Shown piece after piece: positions 5,492-10,864 of a stretch of DNA of 10,864 nt (position 1 is the stretch's first letter; each line of letters starts with the position of its first letter). The position numbers and the translations under genes are program-made. Origin of the DNA: Gemmatimonadota bacterium (GTDB taxonomy: Bacteria > Gemmatimonadota > Gemmatimonadetes > Gemmatimonadales > GWC2-71-9); assembly GCA_003220985.1 (NCBI GenBank), contig QHTY01000132.1, positions 1,159-12,022 on the forward strand. Reading direction: 5' to 3'. The notes below the pieces were generated by a model. The model did no database searches, was not told the DNA's origin, and worked only from the letters and a program-made list of their open reading frames with translations.

Positions 5492-6304
5492 ATGAGTCAG
5501 GACATCAGGGATGCGGTGCAAGAGAAATACGCCGCAGCGGCACGCAAGGCGGCGGCGGGCGAGAAGGGGAGCTGCGGTCCCAGCGGTTCGTGCGGTTGCG
5601 ATCCGGTAACGGAAAACCTGTACGACATCTCCCAGACCACGGCACTTCCTGAAGGAGCGGTGCTCGCGTCGCTCGGTTGCGGCAACCCCACCGCCCTCGC
5701 CGACCTCCATGCCGGCGAGACCGTTCTGGACCTCGGTTCCGGCGGTGGCATCGACGTCCTGCTGTCCGCCAAGCGCGTCGGGCCGACCGGCAAGGCCTAT
5801 GGCCTCGACATGACGGACGAAATGCTCGCCCTCGCGCGCGCGAATCAAGCCAAGGCCGGCGTGACCAACGTCGAGTTTCTCAAGGGCGAAATCGAGAATA
5901 TTCCGCTGCCGGCCGGCGCCGTTGACGTCATCATTTCGAATTGCGTGATCAATCTCTCCGCAGACAAGGGCCGCGTGCTGAAAGAGGCGTTCCGCGTGCT
6001 GCGTCCCGATGGGCGGTTTGCCGTGTCCGACGTCGTCTGCCGCGGCGAGATCCCAGACGCGGTCCGCCGCAGTGTGGAGCTCTGGGTCGGTTGCATCGCT
6101 GGGGCGCTCGACGAGCATGAATACCGCCAGCTCCTCAACGATGCGGGATTCGTGGATGTCGACATCGAGCCGACGCGGATCTACCAGTTCGAGGATGCGG
6201 GGCTCGGCGAAACGCTCGCGCGCGAGATCAGCGGGCGAGTCATGGGCGCCTTCATTCGCGCGCGCAAACCGGCTCTTGCGCCGAGGTCCCCCATTGTGAA
6301 ATAG
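5492..6304 (+). CDS. arsM: arsenite S-adenosylmethionine methyltransferase ArsM
   Basis: ArsM transfers methyl groups from SAM to As(III), giving methylated and finally volatile arsines. The 270-residue protein has the SAM-binding motif VLDLGSGGGIDVLL (78-91). It has the three cysteines conserved in ArsM: C63 in SLGCGNPT, C151 in ISNCVINLS and C201 in WVGCIAGAL. The 50-residue gap between the last two equals that between C174 and C224 of the algal CmArsM. An extra N-terminal cysteine group (C28, C33, C35 in GSCGPSGSCGCDP) precedes the domain and is typical of many bacterial ArsMs. The ATG at 5492 follows a good GGAGG (5483-5487). The stop codon lies inside the Rex operator of the next gene. 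Confidence 0.96.
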   Translation: MSQDIRDAVQEKYAAAARKAAAGEKGSCGPSGSCGCDPVTENLYDISQTTALPEGAVLASLGCGNPTALADLHAGETVLDLGSGGGIDVLLSAKRVGPTGKAYGLDMTDEMLALARANQAKAGVTNVEFLKGEIENIPLPAGAVDVIISNCVINLSADKGRVLKEAFRVLRPDGRFAVSDVVCRGEIPDAVRRSVELWVGCIAGALDEHEYRQLLNDAGFVDVDIEPTRIYQFEDAGLGETLAREISGRVMGAFIRARKPALAPRSPIVK

Positions 6305-6305
6305 T
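6276..6305 (+). promoter_or_regulatory. possible rex promoter inside the end of arsM
   Basis: TTGCGC (6276-6281) and AATAGT (6300-6305) are separated by 18 bases. They could serve as -35 and -10, placing the transcript start at or next to the rex ATG (6311). The -10 sits within the Rex operator, as expected for a self-repressing promoter. Both hexamers are weak matches, so this is tentative. Confidence 0.35.
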
Positions 6306-6312
6306 TCACAAT
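6293..6312. promoter_or_regulatory. Rex operator (ROP site) spanning the arsM stop and rex start
   Basis: Arms ATTGTGAA (6293-6300) and TTCACAAT (6305-6312) are perfect reverse complements around ATAG. The core TTGTGAA-N4-TTCACAA is the known Rex consensus. The arsM stop codon is the TAG at 6302-6304, and the rex ATG starts at 6311, so the operator covers both. Rex without NADH would bind here and repress its own gene. Confidence 0.9.
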
Positions 6313-6922
6313 GCGGAAGATCTCCGATAGCACAGTCCGTCGGCTGTCCGTTTACCTCCGATTTCTCGAACAGACCACCACTCCCACGATTTCCTCTGGG
6401 GAGTTGGCCCGTCTGGGCGGTACCACCTCGGCCCAGGTCCGCAAAGACCTCTCCTTCTTCGGCTCCTTCGGCAAACGCGGCCTCGGCTACGCCGTCCCCG
6501 AGCTCACGCGGCGCATCCGCGACATCCTGGGCCTCGAGCGCGGGTACCGCGTCGTCCTGGTCGGGGCAGGGCGCATGGGCGGGGCACTCGTCCAGTACCA
6601 CGGCTTCAAACAACGCGGCTTTCACATTACGGCGATTTACGATCAGGACGCACGCAAGATTGGCTCGCGCTGGAATGGGCTGGTCGTGCGGGACGTGAAG
6701 TACCTGGAGAGCGATCTCAAGAAAGATCCGAGCGACATCGCGATCGTCGCGACCCCCGCCGAATCGGCGCAGCACGTCGTGGACCGGCTGGTGCGCAGCG
6801 GGGTCAAGGCGATTCTGAACTTTGCTCCGGTGCCGCTCAATGTCCCGCCTGACGTCGAAGTCAAGACCGTCAACATGGCACTCGAACTGGAGACGCTGAG
6901 CTACTCTTTGGCTAACCGTTAG
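6311..6922 (+). CDS. rex: redox-sensing transcriptional repressor Rex
   Basis: Rex senses the NADH/NAD+ ratio: it binds operators when NADH is low and is released as NADH rises, typically when respiration slows. The 203-residue protein has the N-terminal winged helix (KISDSTVRRLSVYLRFLEQ to AQVRKDLSFFGSFGKRGLGY, residues 3-60). A Rossmann domain follows, with GAGRMG (85-90) and an acidic residue after the second strand (YDQD, D111) expected for NADH. The C-terminus ends in the domain-swapped helix ALELETLSYSL. The start ATG lies in the Rex operator, and there is no Shine-Dalgarno sequence in the C/T-rich stretch before it. Translation is thus either leaderless or coupled to arsM, 6 bases upstream. 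Confidence 0.95.
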   Translation: MRKISDSTVRRLSVYLRFLEQTTTPTISSGELARLGGTTSAQVRKDLSFFGSFGKRGLGYAVPELTRRIRDILGLERGYRVVLVGAGRMGGALVQYHGFKQRGFHITAIYDQDARKIGSRWNGLVVRDVKYLESDLKKDPSDIAIVATPAESAQHVVDRLVRSGVKAILNFAPVPLNVPPDVEVKTVNMALELETLSYSLANR

Positions 6923-6933
6923 CTTTCTCCCCC

Positions 6934-8166
6934 ATGCCGCGGGTTCACGTCACGTCCGAAATCGGGGCGCTGCGCTCGGTCCTCGTCCACACCCCAGGCA
7001 AAGAGCTCGTCGCCGTCACCCCCGGCACACGCGAAGACTACCTCTACGACGACATCATCGATCTCGAGATCGCCCAAACCGAGCATCGGCGGCTCGTGGC
7101 CGTCCTGGAGCGGTTTGCCGACGTGCATGAGGTGCGGGATTCGCTGGCGGAAATCGCCGGCCGTCCGGAGGTGCGCGAGTTCATCACGACCCGCGCGCTG
7201 GAGGTCGTACCGTCGGACGCGCTGGCCAAACAGTTCGGCGCGCTGTCATCCGCAGACTTCGTCGCGCTGATGGTGGAGGGGGCGGTGGAGGAGGGGGGGC
7301 CGATCGCCCGCGCCTTGAACGAAGTGGCGTACGCGCTGCCGCCGCTCCCCAACCTGTTTTTCACGCGCGACGTCGGCATCGTGATCGGCGAGCACGCGAT
7401 CATCGGCTCGATGCGCCACGGCGTGCGCTGGACCGAGGAGCTGCTCATCAAGGCGCTGTTCCGCTACGACGCGACGTTCGCGAACGCGGGGATTCTGTAC
7501 GACGGCTCCGATGAGAAGCGGCTGAACTACACGCTCGAAGGCGGAGACGTCCATCCCATCCGCCCCGATCTGCTGGTGCTTGGCTTCAGCGAGCGTTCGA
7601 GCCCCGCGGCGCTCGATCTGCTGTGCGAGCTGGCGTTCCAGCATTGCGGCGTGACCGATGTCATCATCGTCGTGCTGCCCACCGAGCGGACCGCGATTCA
7701 TCTCGACATGATCTTCACGCAGGTCGATCGGGAGCTGTGCATCGTCTATCCGCCGCACTTCGTGGGGCCGGAACGGCTAGCCGTGCTGCATCGCCGCAAG
7801 CGGTCCAAGGGGGTGAAAGAAGTCCCCAACTTCTTTGCGGCCATGCAGGCGGTCGACCAGCCGCTCGAGCCGATCTTCTGCGGCGGCAACCAGCGCACGG
7901 TCCAGGAGCGGGAGCAGTGGGCCTCCGCCTGCAACTCGTTCGCCGTGCGACCTGGCGTTATCCTGAGCTACGATCGCAACGACGCCACCCTCGCCGAGCT
8001 CTCCAGCACCGGGTTTCGCGTGATCGAAGGCGTGAACTTGCTGACTGGGGAGGAGCTGCTCAGGAACGGTGAGCGCGCCGTGATCTCGATCGAAGGAAGC
8101 GAGCTGGTGCGCGGCGGCGGTGGTCCTCGCTGTATGACTCTTCCCCTCAGACGAGACGACCTCTGA
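6934..8166 (+). CDS. arcA: arginine deiminase
   Basis: Hydrolyses arginine to citrulline and ammonia, the first step of the arginine deiminase route, which with ArcB and ArcC yields ATP without oxygen. The 410-residue length fits. All catalytic residues of the guanidine-modifying fold are present: D146 in FFTRD, E202 in LEGGD, H256 and D258 in TAIHLDMIFT, and the nucleophile C400 in GGPRCMTLPLRR. The gene begins 11 bases after rex, with no Shine-Dalgarno sequence in the C/T-rich gap, so it is probably read through from rex and under Rex control. arcB, arcC and the antiporter arcD are not adjacent, so citrulline may be used elsewhere or the main role may be ammonia release. The closest alternative family is amidinotransferase, but the motifs favour the deiminase. 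Confidence 0.92.
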   Translation: MPRVHVTSEIGALRSVLVHTPGKELVAVTPGTREDYLYDDIIDLEIAQTEHRRLVAVLERFADVHEVRDSLAEIAGRPEVREFITTRALEVVPSDALAKQFGALSSADFVALMVEGAVEEGGPIARALNEVAYALPPLPNLFFTRDVGIVIGEHAIIGSMRHGVRWTEELLIKALFRYDATFANAGILYDGSDEKRLNYTLEGGDVHPIRPDLLVLGFSERSSPAALDLLCELAFQHCGVTDVIIVVLPTERTAIHLDMIFTQVDRELCIVYPPHFVGPERLAVLHRRKRSKGVKEVPNFFAAMQAVDQPLEPIFCGGNQRTVQEREQWASACNSFAVRPGVILSYDRNDATLAELSSTGFRVIEGVNLLTGEELLRNGERAVISIEGSELVRGGGGPRCMTLPLRRDDL

Positions 8167-8945
8167 CGGGCCTCGCTGCGGTCCCATCGTCCTCGCTGAC
8201 TGCCCGCGCCCTTTCGTTCCTGCATAGTGGGCCCGCGGCGAGCCTCGCGATCGTGCGCGACGTGCTCGGGATCGTGCAGGCGAATCGCCACACCGCTGAT
8301 CGCATCGCGGCCACGTTGCTCGCGCCCGATCCCCGGTTTCGCCGGACCAGCGACGGTCGCTGGACTCTGGCGACGCCGCCGGCCGAAACCAGTCCGGTGC
8401 TGGAGGCCTGCCAGTGGGCGGTGGTAGATGTGGAAACGACCGGCGTGCGGGCCTTCCACGGTGATCGGATCATCGAGATCGCCGTGGTGAGGCTGGACGG
8501 AACCGTGGCCTTCCATTCCCTGATCAACCCCGGCATTCCGGTCCCGAACTTCGTTCAAGGGCTGACTGGCATCGCACCCAAGCTGCTGCGCGAGGCGCCT
8601 CCCTTCGAAGAAGTTGTCGACGACTTGCTTCACGTTTTTGCCGGGTGTGTGTTCGTCGCCCACAACGCACGGTTCGACTGGGCGTTCGTGTCGACCGAGA
8701 TCGAGCGCGCGGCGGGATTGCTGCTACAGGGGCCGCGCGTGTGCACCGTGCGGCTCGCGCGCAAGCTGCTGCCCGATCTCCCGCGCCGGAATCTCGACAC
8801 GGTGAGCTATCACTTCGGGATCGAGATCGAGGGAAGGCACCGGGCCACGGGGGACGCCGTGGCCGCCGCGAAATGTTTGGCAAAGCTTATTCGGCTGGCG
8901 CAGGGGAACGGGGCGACCACGCTCGTTGACCTATACAACCTTTAG
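8163..8945 (+). CDS. DnaQ-like DEDDh 3'-5' exonuclease
   Basis: A 3'-5' exonuclease of the DnaQ/PolC epsilon type, which trims or proofreads DNA (or RNA). Counting from the GTG at 8253, the motifs are: Exo I VVDVETTG (D59, E61), Exo II HNARFDWAF (D142), and Exo III RHRATGDAVAA (H196, D201), the DEDDh set. The domain has no polymerase attached. The start is uncertain. The frame is open with coding-like codons upstream of 8253 (LTARALSFLHSGPAASLAIV), but holds no ATG, GTG or TTG. A CTG at 8163 overlaps the arcA stop as CTGA, the same overlap style used elsewhere here, so I place the start there. GTG 8253 is the first standard choice, giving 230 residues. Confidence 0.85.
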   Translation: MTGLAAVPSSSLTARALSFLHSGPAASLAIVRDVLGIVQANRHTADRIAATLLAPDPRFRRTSDGRWTLATPPAETSPVLEACQWAVVDVETTGVRAFHGDRIIEIAVVRLDGTVAFHSLINPGIPVPNFVQGLTGIAPKLLREAPPFEEVVDDLLHVFAGCVFVAHNARFDWAFVSTEIERAAGLLLQGPRVCTVRLARKLLPDLPRRNLDTVSYHFGIEIEGRHRATGDAVAAAKCLAKLIRLAQGNGATTLVDLYNL

Positions 8946-9789
8946 GGTCGGCCGCCTGACCTGCCACGCACTCGAGGGTGGCCGTCAGCACCTCGATGGC
9001 GGGGCGATGTTTGGCGTCGTCCCAAAAGCGCTCTGGGCGCGGCGAGCTCCGCCCGACGACCGCAACCGGATCCCCCTCGCCTTGCGCTGCCTGCTCATCG
9101 AGCATGACGACGGTCTGGTCTTGATCGATACCGGGATCGGTAACAAGGAAGACGCGAAGTTCATCGACATCTACGGCGTGGACAACGCGAGCCAGGACGG
9201 AAGAACAAAGCTGGAGGATGCGCTGGGCGCGCTGGGCCACAAGCCCGGCGACATCAGGTGGGTCATAAACACGCACCTGCATTTCGATCATGCGGGGGGC
9301 GATAACTGGATCGATCCATCCGGGAAGATGAGTCCGGCCTTTCCGAACGCGCGCTATGTAGTGCAGAGACGCGAGCTCGACTTCGCCCAACATCGGAACG
9401 AACGGACCGCGGGGAGCTATCTCCCGCACAACTTCGAGGGCATCCCGTTTCAGCTCATCGATGGCGAGACCGAGATTCTGCCAGGCATCCGCGGGATCCC
9501 GACACCGGGTCATGTGCCCTATCACCAATCGATCCTGCTCGAGAGCGCGGGCGAGAAGGCCTGTTTCATCGCCGACCTGGTGCCCACCGTTGCGCATCTG
9601 CCGTTGCCTTGGATCATGGGCTATGACCTGGAGCCGCTCGTCACGCTCGAGACACGACGGCGCATCTATCAGCGGGCGGAGACCGAGGGGTGGCTGCTGA
9701 TCTTCGAGCACGACCCGACGATCGTGGCGGGCCGGCTGGCGCGGGAGGGAAAGGGGGTCGCACTTGTGGAGCCTATGGCGCTTCACTAA
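8926..9789 (+). CDS. metallo-beta-lactamase-fold hydrolase
   Basis: A 287-residue zinc hydrolase of the MBL superfamily. The signature THLHFDHAGG gives H117, H119, D121 and H122. Further ligands are H196 (TPGHVPYHQS), D217 (FIADLVP) and H262 (FEHDP), so both metal sites look complete. The DTGIGNKE segment after strand 4 and the overall layout resemble lactonase-like or YtnP-like members, but the substrate cannot be read from the sequence. There is no signal peptide, so it is probably cytoplasmic. The TTG at 8926 lies 20 bases inside the exonuclease gene and the two are likely cotranscribed. Later starts would remove the first strand (TTFRVGRLTCHAL). Confidence 0.87.
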   Translation: MTYTTFRVGRLTCHALEGGRQHLDGGAMFGVVPKALWARRAPPDDRNRIPLALRCLLIEHDDGLVLIDTGIGNKEDAKFIDIYGVDNASQDGRTKLEDALGALGHKPGDIRWVINTHLHFDHAGGDNWIDPSGKMSPAFPNARYVVQRRELDFAQHRNERTAGSYLPHNFEGIPFQLIDGETEILPGIRGIPTPGHVPYHQSILLESAGEKACFIADLVPTVAHLPLPWIMGYDLEPLVTLETRRRIYQRAETEGWLLIFEHDPTIVAGRLAREGKGVALVEPMALH

Positions 9790-9811
9790 GTTGCGGTCCA
9801 CAATAAGGTAA

Positions 9812-9930
9812 GTGGGCGCGAGGCCCCACCCGCATGCCTCTCGTTGAGAGTGCTCCAGGGTTCCGAGAACCTCACTGCTAGCGATGTGAGGCGTTGCGGA
9901 TCTGGGGGGAGGGCACCCGGGTCCGTTTTT
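9812..9930 (+). promoter_or_regulatory. structured 5' leader of the infC operon
   Basis: The 165-base gap between the hydrolase and infC holds a run of possible hairpins: GTGGG/CCCAC (9812-9816 with 9825-9829), CTCTC/GAGAG (9838-9842 with 9846-9850), GGTTC/GAACC (9859-9863 with 9867-9871) and CCTCAC/GTGAGG (9870-9875 with 9886-9891). It ends in the terminator at 9897-9930. The third and fourth hairpins share bases 9870-9871 and would compete. In Firmicutes the same operon is controlled by a leader that binds L20. This sequence is not recognisably that RNA, but its position and structure suggest a similar job. No convincing promoter was found; AATAAGGT near 9802-9809 is a weak -10 candidate. 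Confidence 0.5.
9897..9930 (+). terminator. Rho-independent terminator/attenuator upstream of infC
   Basis: CGGATCTGGG (9897-9906) pairs with CCCGGGTCCG (9916-9925) over ten positions, two of them G:U, with a 9-nt loop. TTTTT (9926-9930) and then ACTTT follow. It lies only 10 bases before the infC Shine-Dalgarno sequence. It could end the exonuclease-hydrolase transcript or act as an attenuator for infC-rpmI-rplT. Confidence 0.7.
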
Positions 9931-9954
9931 ACTTTGATCAAGGAGACTGCACAC

Positions 9955-10485
9955 CTGCCACCGCTCGACAACAACAGCAAAGCGCCGCGCACGCGCGTCA
10001 ATCGGCAAATTCGCATCAGTCCCGTGCGCGTGATTGCGGACAACGGCGACCAGTTGGGCGTCCTGACGATCGACGAGGCCCTGGCCGCCGCGCATGAACG
10101 GGGGCTGGATCTCGTGGAAGTCGCGCCGCTCGCCCGGCCCCCCGTGGTCAAGATCATGGACTACGGCAAATTCAAGTTCGAGCAGGCCAAGGCGGCGCGG
10201 GCCGCGAAGAAAAAGCAGCACGTGATTCACTTGAAGGAAGTGAAATACCGTCCCGGAATCGACGACCACGACTTCGATTTCAAGACGCGCCATGCGCGCG
10301 AGTTCCTGGCGGACGGCAACAAGGTGAAAGTCACGATGATGTATCGTGGGCGGCAGATGGCGCACATCGAGCTGGGTCGCGAGGTGCTGGATCGTGTCGC
10401 GCAAGAGCTGAAAGACATTGGAAAGATCGAACAAGAGCCAAAGCTCGAGGGCCGCAATATGTCGATGGTCCTCGCACCGAAATGA
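9955..10485 (+). CDS. infC: translation initiation factor IF-3
   Basis: IF3 binds the 30S subunit, blocks premature 50S joining and checks the start codon. The N-domain runs RVNRQIRISPVRVIADNG to about residue 85, including VEVAPLARPPVVKIMDYGKFKFE. A lysine-rich linker (ARAAKKKQ) and the C-domain (IHLKEVKYRPGIDDHDFDFK to NMSMVLAPK) follow. I chose the CTG at 9955, 9 bases after AAGGAG (9940-9945), giving 176 residues, close to E. coli's 180. An ATC at 9937 and TTGs at 9934 and 9844 are in frame but lack a well-placed Shine-Dalgarno sequence; the longest reading would run through the terminator. Rare starts are known for infC (AUU in E. coli), where they allow IF3 to limit its own synthesis. 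Confidence 0.93.
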   Translation: MPPLDNNSKAPRTRVNRQIRISPVRVIADNGDQLGVLTIDEALAAAHERGLDLVEVAPLARPPVVKIMDYGKFKFEQAKAARAAKKKQHVIHLKEVKYRPGIDDHDFDFKTRHAREFLADGNKVKVTMMYRGRQMAHIELGREVLDRVAQELKDIGKIEQEPKLEGRNMSMVLAPK

Positions 10486-10492
10486 GATAGCA

Positions 10493-10684
10493 ATGCCCAA
10501 GATGAAATCGAAGCGCGCGCTGAGAAAACGGATCAGGCTGACCGGTACCGGCAAGCTGCGCCGCTATCGCGCCTACAAGCGCCACATCCTGACCTCGAAG
10601 CATCCCAAGCGGAAGCGCCACCTGCGGAAGGCCACGCTCGTGTCGCATGCCGAGCGTCGCCTCAAGCGCCTGTTGCAGGCGTAA
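10493..10684 (+). CDS. rpmI: 50S ribosomal protein L35 (bL35)
   Basis: A 63-residue basic protein of the large ribosomal subunit. It begins MPKMKSKRALRKRIRLTGTGKL and contains the family's KRHILTSKHPKRKRHLRK (about 29-46). The ATG at 10493 lies 7 bases after the infC stop with only a weak GAGAT before it. Order infC-rpmI-rplT is the conserved bacterial operon, so its expression should follow the leader upstream of infC. Confidence 0.97.
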   Translation: MPKMKSKRALRKRIRLTGTGKLRRYRAYKRHILTSKHPKRKRHLRKATLVSHAERRLKRLLQA

Positions 10685-10693
10685 GGAGCACTC

Positions 10694-10864
10694 ATGCCTC
10701 GCGTCAAAAGCAACGTCGCGCGCCTGAAGCGCAAGAATAAGGTGATGAAGCTCGCCAAGGGCTACTGGGGCGGGCGCAGCAAACTGTGGAAAGCGGCGAA
10801 AGAGGCGACCGAGCGGGCGGCGAAGTACGCCTATCGGGATCGCCGCAGCAAAAAGGTGGAGTTC
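10694..10864 (+). CDS. rplT: 50S ribosomal protein L20 (bL20), cut by window end
   Basis: The first 57 residues of L20 are present. L20 binds 23S rRNA early in 50S assembly and in some phyla also represses its own operon. MPRVKSNVARLKRKNKVMKLAKGYWGGRSKLWKAAKEA and YAYRDRRSKK match the long basic N-terminal arm. The ATG at 10694 follows AAGGAG (10683-10688) that overlaps the rpmI stop. The gene runs off the window at 10864. Confidence 0.96.
   Translation, partial: MPRVKSNVARLKRKNKVMKLAKGYWGGRSKLWKAAKEATERAAKYAYRDRRSKKVEF

Noticed and set aside
5152..6304. arsR-arsM as part of a mobile arsenic island
   Set aside because: There are no transposase, integrase, terminal repeats or tRNA nearby, and the base and codon use look like the neighbouring genes. 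Transfer cannot be supported from this window.
7271..7299. G-rich run in arcA that might form a G-quadruplex
   Set aside because: Only two runs of three or more G are present, the rest are pairs. It is explained by glycine, glutamate and valine codons (VEGAVEEGGP) in high-GC sequence.
9844..9954. Extended N-terminus of infC from TTG 9844
   Set aside because: The extension crosses the hairpins and the terminator and precedes the Shine-Dalgarno sequence. The added residues do not resemble IF3.
8887..10554. 555-codon open frame on the - strand, and similar long - strand frames at 933-2318, 3379-4551 and 5429-6775
   Set aside because: They lie opposite well-recognised genes, show no family motifs and are rich in arginine and other shadow-type residues. 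Long antisense frames are expected where third positions are mostly G or C.

Overview
This is a GC-rich bacterial stretch of housekeeping and regulatory genes, all on the + strand, packed with 4-nt start/stop overlaps (ATGA, GTGA, TTGA, probably CTGA) and using GTG, TTG and probably CTG starts. The RsmD-CoaD-Pta run, the RsbV/RsbW/RsbU-type switch, the deduced protein styles and the short 7-bp tandem repeats suggest a Gemmatimonadota-like soil or sediment bacterium, probably from a metagenome. That assignment is an inference from impression, not from a search. I see no phage, transposon, CRISPR array, tRNA or rRNA.

Layout. (1) 1-1949: the tail of an upstream gene (possibly recJ), rsmD (16S rRNA m2G966 methylase), coaD (CoA synthesis) and a shortened phosphate acetyltransferase (pta). 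(2) 1953-4266: a complete partner-switching cassette, namely a STAS anti-anti-sigma factor, an RsbW-type ATP-binding kinase, and a GAF + SpoIIE/PP2C phosphatase. The phosphatase gene is broken in two places. (3) 4263-5058: rsmA (16S rRNA dimethylase), with a single-base frameshift near its 3' end and two inverted heptamer-repeat tracts in its variable loops. (4) 5121-6304: an arsenic unit, made of a perfect ArsR operator, arsR, and arsM (As(III) S-adenosylmethionine methyltransferase). (5) 6293-8166: a perfect Rex operator lying across the arsM stop and the rex start, then rex (NADH/NAD+ sensor) and arcA (arginine deiminase). (6) 8163-9789: a DEDDh 3'-5' exonuclease and a metallo-beta-lactamase-fold hydrolase. 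(7) 9790-10864: a structured leader ending in an intrinsic terminator/attenuator, then infC-rpmI-rplT (IF3, bL35, bL20), with rplT cut by the window end.

How it works together. The switch cassette would tie an unknown sigma factor or output to a GAF-sensed signal. The arsenic unit would be switched on when As(III) releases ArsR. Rex would repress itself, and perhaps the adjacent arginine deiminase gene, until NADH rises, which would suit arginine use at low oxygen. The infC operon would be controlled by premature termination in its leader.

The most unusual signals are not new gene families. They are: 25-nt heptamer-repeat tracts (three full 7-bp units plus 4 nt) embedded in the core genes pta and rsmA; operators placed directly on what look like leaderless promoters of arsR and rex; a candidate attenuator before infC with a likely CTG start; and damage to the phosphatase of the partner switch, including an apparent short-repeat-mediated deletion.
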